A DNA stretch of 64,000 bases from Streptomyces poonensis (GTDB taxonomy: Bacteria > Actinomycetota > Actinomycetes > Streptomycetales > Streptomycetaceae): assembly GCF_014650915.1 (NCBI RefSeq), contig NZ_BMVW01000001.1, positions 434,001 through 498,000 of the forward strand, in the 5' to 3' direction. Each line of letters starts with the position of its first letter. The first letter of the stretch is position 1. Shown here piece after piece: positions 20,162 through 28,459 of this stretch. Both the position numbers and the translations under genes were made by a program. Under the pieces are notes generated by a model that worked only from the letters and a program-made list of their open reading frames with translations, was not told the DNA's origin and made no database searches.

Positions 20162-20791
20162 GTGGAACTGGCCTATTACTCGGATTACGCCGTCCGTCTC
20201 GTCAACACCGAGGAGCCGGTCCGGGGCACGGACACGCTCACCTCGGTGGAGGCCGTCCGCGACCTCTTCGGGGGCAATCGGACCGCGGCCCGCCGCGCCA
20301 CCGACGCCGACGTCACCCGCTTCCGCTCGGTACGGGCCCGGCTGCGCGCCGTCTTCGAGGCCGCGGACGGCGGAGACGAGACACTCGCCGTGGACCTGCT
20401 GAACTCCCTGCTGCTGGAGTTCCCGGTGAGCCCGCAGATCTCCGGCCACGACTCCCGGGACGACGACGGGCGCCCGCTGTGGCACATGCACCTGGCGGAC
20501 CACCCGTCGAACGCGACCGCCGGCTACGCGGCGATCGCCGCCATGGGGCTGGCGTTCCACCTCACCGAGTACGGCGTGGACCGGCTCGGCCTGTGCGAGG
20601 CCGCGCCCTGCCGCAACGCCTACCTGGACACCTCCACGAACCGCTCCCGGCGGTACTGCTCGGACCGCTGCGCGACCCGCGCCAACGTGGCCGCCTACCG
20701 TGCCCGCAAGCGCCTGGAGGCCGACCGGTCGGCGAACACCAGCCGGACCGCCGAGAACAGCCAGCGCAGCAGCGCGAACGGCGAGAGCTGA
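20162..20791 (+). CDS. CGNR zinc-finger transcriptional regulator
   Basis: A 209-residue protein that starts with GTG (AAGGA upstream). The N-terminal ABATE-like domain (ELAYYSDYAVRLVNT) is followed by the C-terminal finger LCEAAPCRNAYLDTSTNRSRRYCSDRCATR, whose four cysteines and final CATR match the CGNR zinc finger with one residue difference. Such proteins are small stress-ligand regulators. Its last 97 bases overlap the convergent sodX gene, so the Ser/Asn-rich tail is read from the antisense of a conserved sequence. Confidence 0.85.
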   Translation: MELAYYSDYAVRLVNTEEPVRGTDTLTSVEAVRDLFGGNRTAARRATDADVTRFRSVRARLRAVFEAADGGDETLAVDLLNSLLLEFPVSPQISGHDSRDDDGRPLWHMHLADHPSNATAGYAAIAAMGLAFHLTEYGVDRLGLCEAAPCRNAYLDTSTNRSRRYCSDRCATRANVAAYRARKRLEADRSANTSRTAENSQRSSANGES

Positions 20792-21129
20792 GGACCACTG
20801 CGCGGCCGGTACCGGAGCCGCACCGTGCCGACGACCAGGTCCTCGGGCACGGTGCCGTAGTCGGTGCTGTCCCCGCCCGCGTACGGGTTGTCGCCGAGCA
20901 CCCACCAGCCACCCTCGCGCCGTTCGGCCGCCCGTTTCACGACGAGCAGGTCCTGCTGGAAGGGATGCCGCAGCACGATCACATCGCCGACCCGCACGCG
21001 CGCCCCGTAGTGGACGAGGAGACGGTCCCCGTGGCGCAGTGTGGGCACCATGGACGGACCCGTCACCTCCGCCACCCCGAAAGGCAGGACGGCCCGCCCG
21101 TGCTCCGTCTCCTGCGACAGCTCCGGCAT
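20695..21129 (-). CDS. sodX: Nickel SOD maturation protease
   Basis: A 144-residue peptidase of the S26 (signal peptidase/LexA-like) fold. VTGPSMVPTLRHGD carries the nucleophile Ser, VVKRAAERREG the Lys, and WVLGDNPYAGGDSTDYG the conserved box. It removes the N-terminal propeptide of SodN to expose the His that binds nickel. It is divergent from sodN with about 145 bases between them. The start chosen is the ATG at 21129; a GTG at 21159 is possible. The final helix (FALLRWLFSAVRLVFA) may associate with the membrane. Confidence 0.9.
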   Translation of the reverse strand: MPELSQETEHGRAVLPFGVAEVTGPSMVPTLRHGDRLLVHYGARVRVGDVIVLRHPFQQDLLVVKRAAERREGGWWVLGDNPYAGGDSTDYGTVPEDLVVGTVRLRYRPRSGPQLSPFALLRWLFSAVRLVFADRSASRRLRAR

Positions 21130-21274
21130 CCCCGGCACCTCCCCGGTCCGTTCCTCCACCAGTCCCAGTCTGACCCTGGACTTTTGTCCTAAGCCGCCGG
21201 GGGCACTCGCGAAATCGCGTCTCCTACGGAGTAATGTCCCACCTGAGAAGACGATCACGAGGAAGGACAGCTAC

Positions 21275-21670
21275 ATGCTCTCCCGCCTGTTTGCCCCGAA
21301 GGTCAAGGTCAGCGCGCACTGCGACCTGCCCTGCGGTGTGTACGACCCGGCCCAGGCCCGCATCGAGGCGGAGTCGGTGAAGGCCGTCCAGGAGAAGATG
21401 GCCGGCAACGACGACCCGCACTTCCAGGCGCGCGCCACGGTCATCAAGGAGCAGCGCGCGGAGCTCGCGAAGCACCACGTCTCCGTGCTGTGGAGCGACT
21501 ACTTCAAGGCGCCGCACTTCGAGAAGTACCCGGAGCTGCACCAGCTGGTCAACGACGCCCTCAAGGCCCTGTCGGCCGCGAAGGCGTCGACCGACCCGGC
21601 GACCGGCCAGAAGGCGCTGGACTACATCGCCCAGATCGACAAGATCTTCTGGGAGACGAAGAAGGCTTGA
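21275..21670 (+). CDS. sodN: Nickel-containing superoxide dismutase
   Basis: A 131-residue precursor. A 14-residue leader precedes H15-C16-D17-L18-P19-C20-G21-V22-Y23, the nickel hook in which the freed His amine, Cys and backbone bind Ni. The mature enzyme has 117 residues, the normal size. It disproportionates superoxide as a cytoplasmic hexamer. AGGAAGGA lies before the ATG. The last 15 coding bases are the left attachment repeat of the integrated element. The protein end KKA and its stop are preserved, but the DNA beyond the stop now belongs to the element. Confidence 0.97.
   Translation: MLSRLFAPKVKVSAHCDLPCGVYDPAQARIEAESVKAVQEKMAGNDDPHFQARATVIKEQRAELAKHHVSVLWSDYFKAPHFEKYPELHQLVNDALKALSAAKASTDPATGQKALDYIAQIDKIFWETKKA
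21652..21670 (+). other. attL: attachment core in the 3' end of sodN
   Basis: GGAGACGAAGAAGGC at 21652-21666 is identical to 37604-37618; with TTGA here and CTGA there the match runs 18 of 19 bases. The integrase gene ends 8 bases further on. The substituted base changes the last Ala codon from GCC to GCT, so the protein is unchanged. Confidence 0.85.
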
Positions 21671-21677
21671 TCTTGGA

Positions 21678-22832
21678 TCATGCCGTTTGACCTGCGATTT
21701 CCTTGGTCGCTTGGTCTTCCGGTCCGCACCCGGTCCGCAGGCCGCCGAGCACGGCGTCCATGACGGTCCGGGTGCGGTCTTCTTCGCCCGGCCACAGGTG
21801 GGCGTAGATCCGCAGCGTGATGACGGCGGACGCGTGGCCGAGGACGAGCTGGACCTGCTTGACGCTCGCTCCGCCGGCGATGAGCGCGGAGGCGTAGAAG
21901 TGCCGCAGGTCGTGGGTCACCATGTGCGGCAGCTCGACGGGCTTGCGGCCCTCGCGCTCGGCCGCATTGCTCTCCTCCGCCTGGAGCGCCCTGCGGGCGC
22001 AGTTCCACTCGGTCTTCCAGCGCCGATAGTTGAGCGGCTCCCCCTTCTCCATCGTGAACAGCCACTCCTTGGAGGGGCGTGCAGCGAGATGCGCGAGGAG
22101 CGCGTCGGTGACGACCTCTCCGACCGGGACCGTACGCCGAGACTTCGCGGTCTTCGGCGGGCCGCTCTTCCCCGACTGAAGCCGCTGCCGCTCGACGCGG
22201 ATGGTGCCGGCCTTGAAGTCGACGTCCGACACCTTCAGGCCGAGCAGCTCACCGATGCGCAGCCCTGATCCGGCGAGAGTGACGATCGCCGCGCGGATGT
22301 ACGGCGGCATCACGCGGGCCATGGCCTCGACCTGGGCGACCGTGGGCGGGGTGACCTCTTCGTCCGGCATGGCCGGGAGGGTGATCCGGCGGCATGGGCT
22401 GGAGGCGATGACCTTGTCGTCCACGGCCGCCGTCATGACGCGAACGAGGACGTCGTAGACGTTCCGCACGCTGCCGGGGCCGAGCTGGTCGGACAGGTGC
22501 TTGAAGAGCACTTGTATGTCGTTGCGGCGTATCGCCGCCATGGAGCGGGCGCCCAGTGTCGGTACGAGGTGGAGCCGCAGCGCGTTGTCGGTGATGCGCT
22601 CGCCCGCCTCGCTCGCGATGAGCGAGCCTTCCCACTTCTCGGCGTACTTCTCGAACGTCACGCGGCCGGCGCGGGGATCAACGTACTGGCCGGTGACCAT
22701 GCTGGCCGTGACCTCGTCGAGCCACCGCTGGGCATCAAGCTTCCGCTCAAAGTGGCGAGCGTGCTCCTTACCGTCGAGGTCGCGGTAGCGGGCCCGCCAT
22801 TTGCCGTTGGGGCGCTTCTGGATGTTGGCCAA
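21678..22832 (-). CDS. Tyrosine recombinase (integrase)
   Basis: A 384-residue phage-type integrase. The N-terminal AP2-like arm-binding part (GKWRARYRDLDGKEHARHF) is followed by a SAM-like core-binding domain. The catalytic residues are visible: R192 (GSGLRIGELL), K230 (PKTAKSRRTV), H307-x-x-R310 (VTHDLRHFYAS), H333 (LGHASA) and Y343 (LRIYAHLWP). It ends 8 bases from the sodN stop and is convergent with it, immediately inside attL, which is the usual place for the integrase of a site-specific element. Confidence 0.95.
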   Translation of the reverse strand: MANIQKRPNGKWRARYRDLDGKEHARHFERKLDAQRWLDEVTASMVTGQYVDPRAGRVTFEKYAEKWEGSLIASEAGERITDNALRLHLVPTLGARSMAAIRRNDIQVLFKHLSDQLGPGSVRNVYDVLVRVMTAAVDDKVIASSPCRRITLPAMPDEEVTPPTVAQVEAMARVMPPYIRAAIVTLAGSGLRIGELLGLKVSDVDFKAGTIRVERQRLQSGKSGPPKTAKSRRTVPVGEVVTDALLAHLAARPSKEWLFTMEKGEPLNYRRWKTEWNCARRALQAEESNAAEREGRKPVELPHMVTHDLRHFYASALIAGGASVKQVQLVLGHASAVITLRIYAHLWPGEEDRTRTVMDAVLGGLRTGCGPEDQATKEIAGQTA

Positions 22833-22856
22833 GTGGCCTCTCCTTCGTGTCGGTTG

Positions 22857-23357
22857 TCAGTAGTGGCCGCCGTCCTCGATGTCGTTGCTGAGCGTGCGAG
22901 CGTCGCGCTCGTCGCCCATGAGGCGGAGGCACTGCTCGTGGATCGCCCGCGAGCTGTCGGGATGGGCCTTGATGTGGTCGGCGATGGCGACCACGGCGTG
23001 GTGCAGGCGGTCGCGCGCGTCTCGCGCCTCGTAGAACGCTTCGACGGCCTCTTGGACGAGGCGCCGGCTGTCGATGTCGAGCCCCTCCAAGGGCGGGGAC
23101 ATCAGCTCTTCGAGAGGGAGCTCGAAGACGCGGGAGAAGGCTAGGGCCTCGTCGAGGTTGATGCGGCGGCGGGGGGTGCCGTTCTCGATGCGCCAGACCG
23201 CTGTCTGGTTCATCTTGATGCCGGCTCTGGTCACCCGCTCGGCCAGCTCGGTCGTGCTCCACCCCCTGACCTCGCGCTCCAGGGCCACGCGCGCGGCCAC
23301 GTTCCCTTCGCTGTAGAGCACCGGCACCTCGCCGCCCTCGGGCCTGTCGCCTGCCAT
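22857..23357 (-). CDS. XRE-family repressor of the element
   Basis: A 166-residue protein starting at the ATG at 23357; an upstream ATG adds 10 acidic residues. An HTH of the Cro/C1 type spans about residues 20-75 (RGWSTTELAERVTRAGIKMNQTAVWRIENG), followed by a helical C-terminal oligomerisation part. It lies between int and the divergent excisionase-like gene, where a control gene for excision is expected. The 120 bases between the divergent genes should hold the operator; I do not see a clear palindrome. Confidence 0.8.
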   Translation of the reverse strand: MAGDRPEGGEVPVLYSEGNVAARVALEREVRGWSTTELAERVTRAGIKMNQTAVWRIENGTPRRRINLDEALAFSRVFELPLEELMSPPLEGLDIDSRRLVQEAVEAFYEARDARDRLHHAVVAIADHIKAHPDSSRAIHEQCLRLMGDERDARTLSNDIEDGGHY

Positions 23358-23478
23358 CGAACCTCCATCGTCACCGTCGCTATCCAAATTGAAACATGAG
23401 CTTCCCGATTTGGGTAACCGGCGATCCTGGGGTACAACTCTATGCAGATCGAATCGCTACCTAGCCGAATGGGAATGC

Positions 23479-23673
23479 ATGCGATACCTGACCACCGCCG
23501 AGGTCGCCGAGCGCTACCGCACAGCCGAGAGCACCGTCCGCTACTGGCGCCACATCAAGAAGGGGCCGCGCGGCATCAAGGTCGGCAAGCGGGTGCTCTA
23601 CCCCGAGGCCGAGCTCCTGCGCTACGAGCGCACGCTGATCGACGGCCGAGACGAGTGGGGCCTGGCCTCATGA
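23479..23673 (+). CDS. Excisionase-like small HTH protein
   Basis: A 64-residue MerR/AlpA-type winged HTH: MRYLTTAEVAERYRTAES, then VRYWRHIKKGP and a wing GIKVGKRVLYPEAEL. Proteins of this size next to a tyrosine integrase act as recombination directionality factors (Xis). It is divergent from the XRE repressor. Positioned before the ATPase gene, it probably begins the rightward operon. Confidence 0.8.
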   Translation: MRYLTTAEVAERYRTAESTVRYWRHIKKGPRGIKVGKRVLYPEAELLRYERTLIDGRDEWGLAS

Positions 23674-23821
23674 GCCGCCGGCAGCCCCGGACACAGCAAT
23701 GGCCCCCGGCGCGCCAACGCCGAGGGCCGGAGATTCCCCTGCACGTCGCCCATCCCTGAACGAACGAACCGGTGAGGGGCGGGACCTAGCCCGTCCCGTC
23801 CCTCACCTGAGAGGAACGTCT

Positions 23822-25420
23822 ATGGAGGACTCTACGTCCCCCGCCACCTCGAACACATCCGAGGTTGTTTGGCCCACCCCCGCGGTCCCCGGCCAGGGCA
23901 TCCCCTGGCGCAACGGGGACCGAGGCGGGGACCGAACGGAGTCACAGTCCCCTGCGACAGGTGTTCCGGTCGGGGACCGAGATTCCCCCAACGCGGAACA
24001 TGCGCAGGTCAGCGCCCTGGGGACCGGTCCCGCCGAACCGGACGCCGGGGACCGGATAGAGACTTCCGGTCCGCCGGTCCCCGAACCCGGTCCCCGCGTC
24101 CCGGACGAGCGCGACGCACCCCGAGCCCTTGGTGAGGACCACGGTCCCCACGCATCTGCGGGGACCGTGGTCCCCGACGGCGGATCGGGGACCGGGGACC
24201 GCGCCGGCGCAAGCGACGAGACGGCCGACGAAGGAGATCCGCTGCTGGATGACCTACGTGCGGCGATCGGTCGGTACGTGGTACTGCCGAGCGACGAGGC
24301 CCTGACGGCGGTCACGTTGTGGGTGGCGGCCTCCCACATCCAGCCCGCCCTCCAGCACGCGCCACGGCTGGCTGTGGTGGGGCCGACCAAAGGATGCGGC
24401 AAGTCCCGTGTCCTGGACGTGCTCCACGAGACCGTGCACCAACCGATGATGACGGTGAACACGTCGCCCGCGGTGGTGTTCCGCGTCATCGGCAAGAACC
24501 CGCCGACGCTGCTGGTGGACGAGGCCGACACCATCTTCGGTCCGAAGGCAGGCGACAAGGAGGATCTGCGGGGCTTGCTGAACGCGGGTCACCAGCGCAA
24601 CCGGCCCGCCTGGCGGATCTCTGGGCCGGAGCACAAGCCGACGGCATTTCCCACCTTCGCCATGGCCGCGCTCGCCGGGATCGGCGACCTGCCTGACACG
24701 ATCATGGACCGGGCGGTCGTGCTCCGCATGCAGAAGCGCGCGCCGGGCGAGCGCATCGCCCCGTTCCGCTCGCGGTACTCCGTTCCCGAACTGAACGCGC
24801 TGCGCGACCGGCTGACCGCCTGGCTGGCCCCGCTGCGGAGCACCGCAGAGGGCTTGGTTCCGCAGATGCCGGTCGAAGACCGCGCAGCCGACACGTGGGA
24901 GCCGCTGGTGATCGTCGCCGATCTGGCCGGCGGGCACTGGCCCTCGCGGGCCCGTGCCGCCTGCCTGGCGATGACGCGCAACGAGGTGGTCCAGGACGAG
25001 CAGACGACGCTGAAGACGCGGCTGCTGCGAGACGTCCGCCGAGTGTTCGAGCGGGAAGGCCACAGGGAGGCTCTGCGCAGCCAGGACCTGCTCGCCGCCC
25101 TCCTCCAGGATGCGGAGGCACCGTGGGCCGAGTACGGGACGAAGGGCCTGAACGCCTACCACCTGGCCAACCTGCTGCGCGACTTCGGCATCAGCCCGGC
25201 CAACCACCGCTTCGAGAATGGCAGGCAGGCCAAGGCGTACGCCCGCAACCAGTTCCTCGACGCCTGGGCCCGCTACTGCCCCGACCCCGCCCAACCGGCC
25301 CCCGCAGCCGGCGAGACCGTGGTCGCACGTCGGGCCCCGGGCAAGCCGCCCGCCCCTCCGTCCGGGACGCTGCCCATCGGCCCGCCCGGCGGGCCTGCCG
25401 GCCCCAGGCCCACGCGCTGA
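23822..25420 (+). CDS. DUF3631-type ATPase of the element (putative replication protein)
   Basis: A 532-residue protein, ATG at 23822 with GAGAGG upstream. Residues 1-135 are disordered and rich in Gly/Asp/Arg/Pro, with repeated GDR units created by an underlying DNA repeat. From residue 140 a P-loop module appears: Walker A GPTKGCGKS near 187-195, Walker B LLVDEAD near 230, then an Arg-rich RISGPEHKPTAFPTFAMAAL. The C-terminal part resembles DUF3631 of plasmid and phage helicase/primase-like proteins, and the protein ends in a Pro-rich tail. The likely role is replication or processing of the excised element. It could instead be a helicase loader. Family call moderate, role inferred. Confidence 0.7.
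   Translation: MEDSTSPATSNTSEVVWPTPAVPGQGIPWRNGDRGGDRTESQSPATGVPVGDRDSPNAEHAQVSALGTGPAEPDAGDRIETSGPPVPEPGPRVPDERDAPRALGEDHGPHASAGTVVPDGGSGTGDRAGASDETADEGDPLLDDLRAAIGRYVVLPSDEALTAVTLWVAASHIQPALQHAPRLAVVGPTKGCGKSRVLDVLHETVHQPMMTVNTSPAVVFRVIGKNPPTLLVDEADTIFGPKAGDKEDLRGLLNAGHQRNRPAWRISGPEHKPTAFPTFAMAALAGIGDLPDTIMDRAVVLRMQKRAPGERIAPFRSRYSVPELNALRDRLTAWLAPLRSTAEGLVPQMPVEDRAADTWEPLVIVADLAGGHWPSRARAACLAMTRNEVVQDEQTTLKTRLLRDVRRVFEREGHREALRSQDLLAALLQDAEAPWAEYGTKGLNAYHLANLLRDFGISPANHRFENGRQAKAYARNQFLDAWARYCPDPAQPAPAAGETVVARRAPGKPPAPPSGTLPIGPPGGPAGPRPTR
23884..24200. repeat. Thirteen GGGGACC iterons within coding sequence
   Basis: Exact heptamers GGGGACC or their complement GGTCCCC start at 23884, 23915, 23927, 23972, 24019, 24047, 24076, 24089, 24143, 24160, 24169, 24187 and 24194. 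Eight are in plus and five in minus orientation. They include a palindrome GGGGACCGTGGTCCCC at 24160-24175 and a head-to-tail pair at 24187-24200. By a rough base-composition estimate fewer than one copy is expected in this length. They could be an origin of replication or a protein-loading site. Confidence 0.9.
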
Positions 25421-25446
25421 CACCAGCTCCGTATCAATCCGTCGCA

Positions 25447-25528
25447 TCCGTCCCCGCGCAGGTCAGCGCGGGGACGGAGTTCCTCGCCGATACGGATCAC
25501 TCCGTACCTGCGACCGCCTCCGTACCTG
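25447..25528. other. Candidate origin of transfer upstream of mobC
   Basis: This is a non-coding 179-base gap. TCCGTCCCCGCGC (25447-25459) pairs with GCGCGGGGACGGA (25466-25478). TACGGA and TCCGTA (25491-25496, 25501-25506) make a second hairpin. TCCGTACCTG recurs at 25501 and 25519. Hairpins and direct repeats just upstream of mobC-relaxase genes are typical of oriT. The large hairpin could also terminate the ATPase gene. Confidence 0.45.
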
Positions 25529-25599
25529 TCCTGACCAGCTACGGGACGGATGCAACGGACGTGACGAAGCCCCACCCCACACGACCACCGGAGCACCCC

Positions 25600-26310
25600 A
25601 TGCCCGAAACGAGCACCGACAACGCCCCCTCCCGCCGCCGCAAGGGATTCTTCGGCCTGACCCGCCGATCAGCAGCAAGCTGGAGCGAACGAGCCTCTAA
25701 CGAGGCTTCGTCCGCGCTTGCCCCCGCCCCAGGGGTGGCGGAGGAGAAGGCCGAGCGCCAGGGGGCGCCCGAGCCGGAGGAGGGTGTAGCCGAGACCAGC
25801 TGCCCGCCCGCACCCGACTCCGTCGCGCCGCGCCCTCAGCCGCCGACCGACGTCCAACCGCCCACCGAGCAGCCCTCCTGGCGGGACCTCGACGCCCCCG
25901 CCCTGCCCGCACTGATGAACCGCAAGCGCACCGTGGAGAAGCGCGACCAGGAGAAGACCATCCGCTTCACGCGGACCGCGGTGAGCATGATCAGCGCCGC
26001 CGCTCATCAGCGCGGTCAGAAGTTCGCCGGATTCGTCGGGGACGCCTCCTTGGCCGTTGCCCTCGGCAAGGCGGGGTTGGTCGGCAGCCCGGAGGACGAC
26101 CCGGTCCGCCCGCTGATCGAGGCCGTCGAGGCACACACGGTCGCGTTGAACCGCATCGGCGGCAACCTCAACCAGATCACCGCAGCCATCCACCGAGGAA
26201 CGGTGCCCGAGCGTGCCGAGGCGGTGCTGGACCGCGTCGAGCAAGCGGCCGAGAGCAGCTACCGACTGATCGACCAGCTTCTGACGGAAGGCACCGCGCA
26301 TGGTTCCTGA
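25600..26310 (+). CDS. MobC-like relaxosome accessory protein
   Basis: A 236-residue protein. The first 105 residues are a disordered, charged leader. From RKRTVEKRDQEKTIRFT a ribbon-helix-helix-like segment follows, then AHTVALNRIGGNLNQITAAIHRG near residues 180-200, whose GGNLNQI is the MobC family hallmark. MobC proteins open oriT for the relaxase. Its end overlaps the relaxase start by 11 bases, so the two are coupled. Confidence 0.85.
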   Translation: MPETSTDNAPSRRRKGFFGLTRRSAASWSERASNEASSALAPAPGVAEEKAERQGAPEPEEGVAETSCPPAPDSVAPRPQPPTDVQPPTEQPSWRDLDAPALPALMNRKRTVEKRDQEKTIRFTRTAVSMISAAAHQRGQKFAGFVGDASLAVALGKAGLVGSPEDDPVRPLIEAVEAHTVALNRIGGNLNQITAAIHRGTVPERAEAVLDRVEQAAESSYRLIDQLLTEGTAHGS

Positions 26311-28003
26311 CGTCTCCACCGGCTCCAACACCCGCGGACTGATCGTCTACCTCTTCGGCCCCGGCCGCCGCGACGAACACGCCAACCCGCACATCGTCGC
26401 CGCCTGGGACATGGCCGGAGCCCTCGACCCGGGCCGCGACCCCGAGGCCACCTACTTCCAGCTCGCCAAGCGCCTCGACCACCACGTCGACCTGCGCACC
26501 CGCGAGCTGGGCGGCAAGAAGCCACCTCAGCACGTCTGGCACTGCCCGGTCCGTACCGCGCCCGGCGACCGCTACCTCACCGACGCCGAGTGGGCTGAGG
26601 TAGCCCGCCGCATCGTGCACGCCACAGGCATCGCCCCCGAAGGCGACGAGAAGGCATGCCGGTGGATCGCTGTACGCCACGCCGACGACCACATCCACCT
26701 CATGGCCACCACCGTCCGCGCCGACGGACGCCGCCCTCGCACCCACCGCGACGGGCAGCGGGCCCAAGCCGAGTGCCGCAAGATCGAAGCCGAGTTCGAC
26801 CTGCGTCGTCTGAAGTCCGGCGACCTCACCGCGCCCCGCACCCCCACCGGCGCCGAACGCGCCAAGGCCGAGCGCCAGGGCCAGACGGTCACGGCACGGC
26901 ACTGGCTGCGCGAGCAGGCGTACGCGGTCGCCGCCGCCGTACACAACGAAGCCGACTACTTCACCGTGCTGCAGTCCCTCGGCATCAAGGTCAAGACACG
27001 ACTCGGCCCCGAGACCGGCGACGTGATCGGCTACAGCCTCGCCGCACCCGGCGACACCAACGTGGCTGGCGAACCCGTCTGGTACGGCGGCTCGAAGCTC
27101 GCCCCCGACCTCTCCATCAACCGCCTACGCGAACGCCTCCCCAACCAGAAGGTGGCCGACCACCCCCGGTATGCGGCGGACCCCACCGACCCATGGCGGC
27201 ACAGGCACACCACCACCGCCATACACACGGCACGCACCGCCCTCGACTCGGATGACGATGCCGTCGCCCAGGGCCACCTGGCTGCCTTCGGCGATGCCCT
27301 GTACAACATCGCCAGCGCCACGACCGGCCCACACCGGGCGGAACTGCGGGCGGCGGCGATGGCGTTCAACCGCGCCCGCCGATCCGCCACCCGCGCCGAC
27401 CACCAGGCCGCCACCGCCCTGCGCAAGGCCGCCAAGGAACTCGCCTACGCCTCCGGCGAGCCGGGCGGACTCGCCATCGCCCTGCTCTTCGCCACCATGC
27501 ACCTGGCCCGCGCCGCCGCCAAGTGGCACGAGCAGCGCGGCCACGAACAGCAGGCCGCTGCGGCCGAAGAAGCCTTCCGCCACCTCCAGGCGGGCTACCA
27601 GCAGGCCGCCACACCCGTCCTGACGGACTTGGCCCGCCGAGCACCACGAGCCGCAACCGCCCGCCGCTTCGAGCAGGACGTTCGAGCGACCCTCCCCGAC
27701 CACGCCGCCCGGATCCTCACCGACCCCGCTTGGACCGCCCTGACCACCACCCTCGCCCAAGCCGAGACCGCCGGCCACAACCCCCGACGCCTCCTGGCCG
27801 AAGTGGCCACCCAACGGGAACTCGACAGCGCCGAGCACCCCGCCGAGGTCCTCAACTGGCGCATTACAGCTCGGCCGAACCGGAGGACGCAAGCGGCTCG
27901 CATGCGAAGCGCCACCAGCGGCACCTCGGCCATGTCCGCCACGCCACACCCTCCGGCCACACCAGTGGCTACGAGGCCCGAAGAGCTGAGTCGGCACCGC
28001 TGA
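26300..28003 (+). CDS. MOB-type relaxase
   Basis: A 567-residue protein that starts RGLIVYLFGPGRRDEHANPH. It carries the relaxase metal triad H127-A-D-D-H131-I-H133 in VRHADDHIHLMATTV, preceded by YFQLAKRLDHHVDLR and HVWHCPVRT. This is the MobA/VirD2-like (PF03432) arrangement that nicks oriT through a tyrosine. The C-terminal half is a helical Ala/Arg-rich region. It was the only transfer gene seen besides mobC. A hairpin follows the stop. Confidence 0.88.
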   Translation: MVPDVSTGSNTRGLIVYLFGPGRRDEHANPHIVAAWDMAGALDPGRDPEATYFQLAKRLDHHVDLRTRELGGKKPPQHVWHCPVRTAPGDRYLTDAEWAEVARRIVHATGIAPEGDEKACRWIAVRHADDHIHLMATTVRADGRRPRTHRDGQRAQAECRKIEAEFDLRRLKSGDLTAPRTPTGAERAKAERQGQTVTARHWLREQAYAVAAAVHNEADYFTVLQSLGIKVKTRLGPETGDVIGYSLAAPGDTNVAGEPVWYGGSKLAPDLSINRLRERLPNQKVADHPRYAADPTDPWRHRHTTTAIHTARTALDSDDDAVAQGHLAAFGDALYNIASATTGPHRAELRAAAMAFNRARRSATRADHQAATALRKAAKELAYASGEPGGLAIALLFATMHLARAAAKWHEQRGHEQQAAAAEEAFRHLQAGYQQAATPVLTDLARRAPRAATARRFEQDVRATLPDHAARILTDPAWTALTTTLAQAETAGHNPRRLLAEVATQRELDSAEHPAEVLNWRITARPNRRTQAARMRSATSGTSAMSATPHPPATPVATRPEELSRHR

Positions 28004-28013
28004 CCCCCGTCAG

Positions 28014-28044
28014 ATGCCCTCGCCACACGTCGCGGCGGGGGCAT
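28014..28044 (+). terminator. Hairpin terminator after relaxase
   Basis: ATGCCCTCGCC (28014-28024) pairs with GGCGGGGGCAT (28034-28044), with one G-T pair and a 9-base loop, and is followed by TTT. It lies 10 bases after the relaxase stop. Confidence 0.7.
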
Positions 28045-28459
28045 TTGATCCTCTGCCCCAGACTCTGCGCCAGCTCCTTCAACCTAGCTCGAAGCATCGG
28101 GCGCAGCAGGCTGCATGGTAAGCAGCTGCCCCAGTTCCCTCCCAACCAGAATCCCGGGCGAAGCGACCAATTAGACGGTGGGCAAGGGCGCCCGCCGAGC
28201 CCGAGGGGGTGACCCCGCGGAGGGTCTCACCGCAGAAGCGGAGGACTTCAGGACTAGGTCGTCTCCCGCTAACTACTGCACCTCAATTCCACAGCATCAC
28301 TGTGCAGTTCGAGGCTATGATGAGCGCCCTATCCGACTACATGACGACAACCACCAAAGTCAGCACGTAACGGATCGACAGACGAGAACTGACCGATGGC
28401 ATTCCTGGAGAAGGTGCTGTCTCGGCGGTTTGCGGCACCGAAGGGCAGGGGAATCGCTC
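28045..28459. other. Intergenic region where base composition drops
   Basis: About 415 bases without a supported gene. From about 28080 A+T content rises to the level of the helicase gene, marking the left boundary of foreign-looking cargo. A 29-codon frame at 28396-28485 has no independent support. Confidence 0.6.

Noticed and set aside
23884..24200. The GGGGACC cluster as a CRISPR array
   Set aside because: Units are 7 bases long, irregularly spaced and in both orientations, with no 28-37-base repeats and no cas gene.
28178..28459. A 94-residue N-terminal extension of the RecD-like helicase
   Set aside because: The frame is open, but the text (Arg/His/Cys-rich, without hydrophobic pattern) is unlike the rest, and a good ribosome site precedes the GTG at 28460.
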